DNA of 64,000 bases. Origin: Aestuariibaculum suncheonense (GTDB lineage Bacteria > Bacteroidota > Bacteroidia > Flavobacteriales > Flavobacteriaceae). The stretch spans positions 248,001 through 312,000 of the forward strand of contig NZ_JACVXC010000003.1 in the NCBI RefSeq assembly GCF_014596935.1, in the 5' to 3' direction. The notes beneath the pieces are model-generated. The model saw only the letters and a program-made list of their open reading frames with translations, searched no databases and was not told the DNA's origin. The position numbers were made by a program, and so were the translations under genes. Positions 62,815-64,000 of the stretch are shown here, piece by piece (the stretch's first letter is position 1; the number at the start of each line of letters is the position of its first letter).

Positions 62815-62881
62815 CAAACTTATAAATCAATTGCGGTTAATAAAGGGGGGTATATGCCTATTTAACCGAGGTTTTCTGTTC
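62815..62881 (-). promoter_or_regulatory. Promoter-like block of the second susC (copy A)
   Basis: TAAGTTTG on the minus strand (62815-62822) fits the -7 consensus TAnnTTTG and lies 38 bases upstream of the 62777 start. The stretch further upstream (62827-62881) is highly conserved with copy B (about 55670-55725), including AATAAAGG then GGGGTATATGC on plus and a GGTTTTCTGTTCA end. As the regulator is encoded just upstream, this is a candidate activator site. Confidence 0.6.
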
Positions 62882-62931
62882 AAATCAAGTGAAACCTCCA
62901 GTAAAACCTATATGCTATGGTAAAATTCCGA

Positions 62932-64000
62932 CTATTTAGGATTTCGGAAATCCGAAGGAAGCTTATCAAATAATTTTTGAAAAGAAGTTCTAAAATTCTT
63001 CAAATCATTAAATCCTAAATCGAATGCAATCTCTGAAATAGTCATTTGAGTCTGTTCTATTAATTGAGCTGCACGCTTCAATTTTATGGTTCTAATAAAT
63101 TCTGAAGTTGACTGGTCAGTTAACGCTTTTAACTTTCTGTAAAGTACAGAGCGACTCATACCCATGCCTTCAATAAAATCTTGAATGGTAAACTCAGAAT
63201 TCGTTATATTCTCCTCTACCAAATCTATTGCCTTTTGTAAAAACAACTCATCAGCCGAAGTGACTGTTATTTCTTTTGGTTGTAGAATAACATCTTTCTT
63301 AAACTTATGAATCAAGTTCTTTCTTGAAGCCAAAATATTTTCTACCCGTAATTCCAAAATTTCGGCATCAAAAGGTTTGGTAACATAAGCATCGGCTCCT
63401 GTGGAAAATCCAGCTTTTTGGAATTCTTGAGATGTTTTCGCTGTAAGCAGTATTACAGGAATATGACTTGTATTTATATTCGTTTTAATAATTTCACAAA
63501 GCTCCATACCATCCATTTCAGGCATCATAATATCACTTATTATCAAATCTACATCCTGCTTTTTGGCTATTTCAATGGCTTTTTTTCCGTTTGGAGCTTC
63601 AAAAATATTATACGATTTTTCAAATATCGATTTTACAAAACCACGTACTTCATAATTATCTTCTACAATTAATATTGTCGCTAAGGATGCATTTAACACA
63701 TTCCCTTTCTGAGTTTCTTCGTTAATCGTTAACAGTTCCTTATCTACATAAACCGATTTTTCAATACTATAATCTTCTTCAAGCTTTACTGCATCTGTTG
63801 GCTTTTCAATCTGATCTTTAATTAAATGATCTTTTCCAAGAGGAAGGAGGACTTTAAATGTAGTACCTTTTTCTTTTTTACTCTTAACTTTAATTTCCCC
63901 TTTATGAAGCTCAACTAAGTTTTTCGATAAGGCCAAACCTATTCCTGTACCAGTACGTTCTCCTAATTGATAATAACGATCAAAAATAAACTTAACATGC
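62932..64000 (-). CDS. Hybrid two-component regulator (HTCS), C-terminal part
   Basis: The frame is open to the window end, so the gene continues past 64000. Visible parts: the end of a histidine kinase ATPase domain (ERTGTGIGLALSKNLVELHKG, with the G2 box), a linker, a receiver domain with the phospho-acceptor Asp in DLIISDIMMPEMDG and the conserved Lys in VTKPF, and a C-terminal AraC-type HTH (FTIQDFIEGMGMSRSVLYRKLKALTDQ, ISEIAFDLGFNDLKNFRTSFQK). This is the C-terminal half of the hybrid sensors that control Bacteroidota glycan loci. It is on the same strand and just upstream of susC2, the position expected for its regulator. The periplasmic sensor lies outside the window. Confidence 0.93.
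   Translation of the reverse strand, partial: HVKFIFDRYYQLGERTGTGIGLALSKNLVELHKGEIKVKSKKEKGTTFKVLLPLGKDHLIKDQIEKPTDAVKLEEDYSIEKSVYVDKELLTINEETQKGNVLNASLATILIVEDNYEVRGFVKSIFEKSYNIFEAPNGKKAIEIAKKQDVDLIISDIMMPEMDGMELCEIIKTNINTSHIPVILLTAKTSQEFQKAGFSTGADAYVTKPFDAEILELRVENILASRKNLIHKFKKDVILQPKEITVTSADELFLQKAIDLVEENITNSEFTIQDFIEGMGMSRSVLYRKLKALTDQSTSEFIRTIKLKRAAQLIEQTQMTISEIAFDLGFNDLKNFRTSFQKLFDKLPSDFRNPK

Noticed and set aside
1-64000. CRISPR arrays, tRNA or rRNA genes
   Set aside because: No regularly spaced short repeats and no RNA-gene signatures were seen on either strand.

Overview
The window looks like chromosomal DNA from a marine member of the Bacteroidota, most likely a flavobacterium. 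It is AT-rich. It has three SusC/SusD pairs, many sulfatases and CAZymes, Bacteroidota-type -7 boxes (TAnnTTTG), lipoprotein signals, and proteins ending in type IX secretion (T9SS) sorting domains of both the type A (Por) and gliding-associated (CHU_C) kinds. No rRNA, tRNA or CRISPR was seen. All names come from reading the sequence and recognising families; no database search was run.

Left arm (1-19176, all on +): a polysaccharide-degradation operon of four type I sulfatases (the first cut by the window edge), a GH10 enzyme, a GH29 alpha-L-fucosidase and a carbohydrate-esterase-like hydrolase. These genes are spaced by a few bases or overlap. A second block follows: a small helical secreted protein, a GH5 glycanase with a T9SS tail, two secreted carbohydrate-binding-type T9SS proteins, a sodium/solute symporter, a CHU_C surface protein and a lipoprotein hydrolase. 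The enzyme set fits a sulfated polysaccharide containing fucose and perhaps xylose; the true substrate cannot be read from sequence.

Middle segment (about 19.3-39.2 kb): a block bracketed by two direct repeats of about 700 bp, 19.2 kb apart. Each carries a broken 5' fragment of the same tyrosine recombinase and ends in a 55-bp palindrome. Inside are two systems. The first is a Sus-like import locus with an ECF sigma factor, a FecR anti-sigma factor, a SusC with an STN signalling domain, a SusD and two thioredoxin-fold lipoproteins. The second is a complete set of enzymes for trans-4-hydroxy-L-proline breakdown: epimerase, FAD-dependent D-hydroxyproline dehydrogenase, DapA-family deaminase and 2-oxoglutarate-semialdehyde dehydrogenase. 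An M24 (prolidase-like) peptidase and a divergent AraC regulator accompany them. A decayed IS3-type transposase lies between the two systems.

Right arm (39.5-64 kb, all on -): a glycosaminoglycan-type utilisation locus. It holds a chondroitin-ABC-lyase-like PL8 enzyme, a heparinase II/III-superfamily lyase coupled to a CBM9-like protein, two sulfatases, a GH88 unsaturated glucuronyl hydrolase, a DUF6250-like lipoprotein, two SusC/SusD pairs, a DUF5017-like lipoprotein, a T9SS protein and the C-terminal half of a hybrid two-component regulator at the edge. A decayed copy of the 5' end of the second susC, with its promoter region, lies upstream of the first susC. Both operons may therefore answer to the same regulator.

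Taken together, the genes suggest an organism able to use animal-matrix-like material: sulfated glycosaminoglycan, hydroxyproline from collagen, and perhaps sulfated fucose. This is an inference. The hydroxyproline segment may be an independent insertion.
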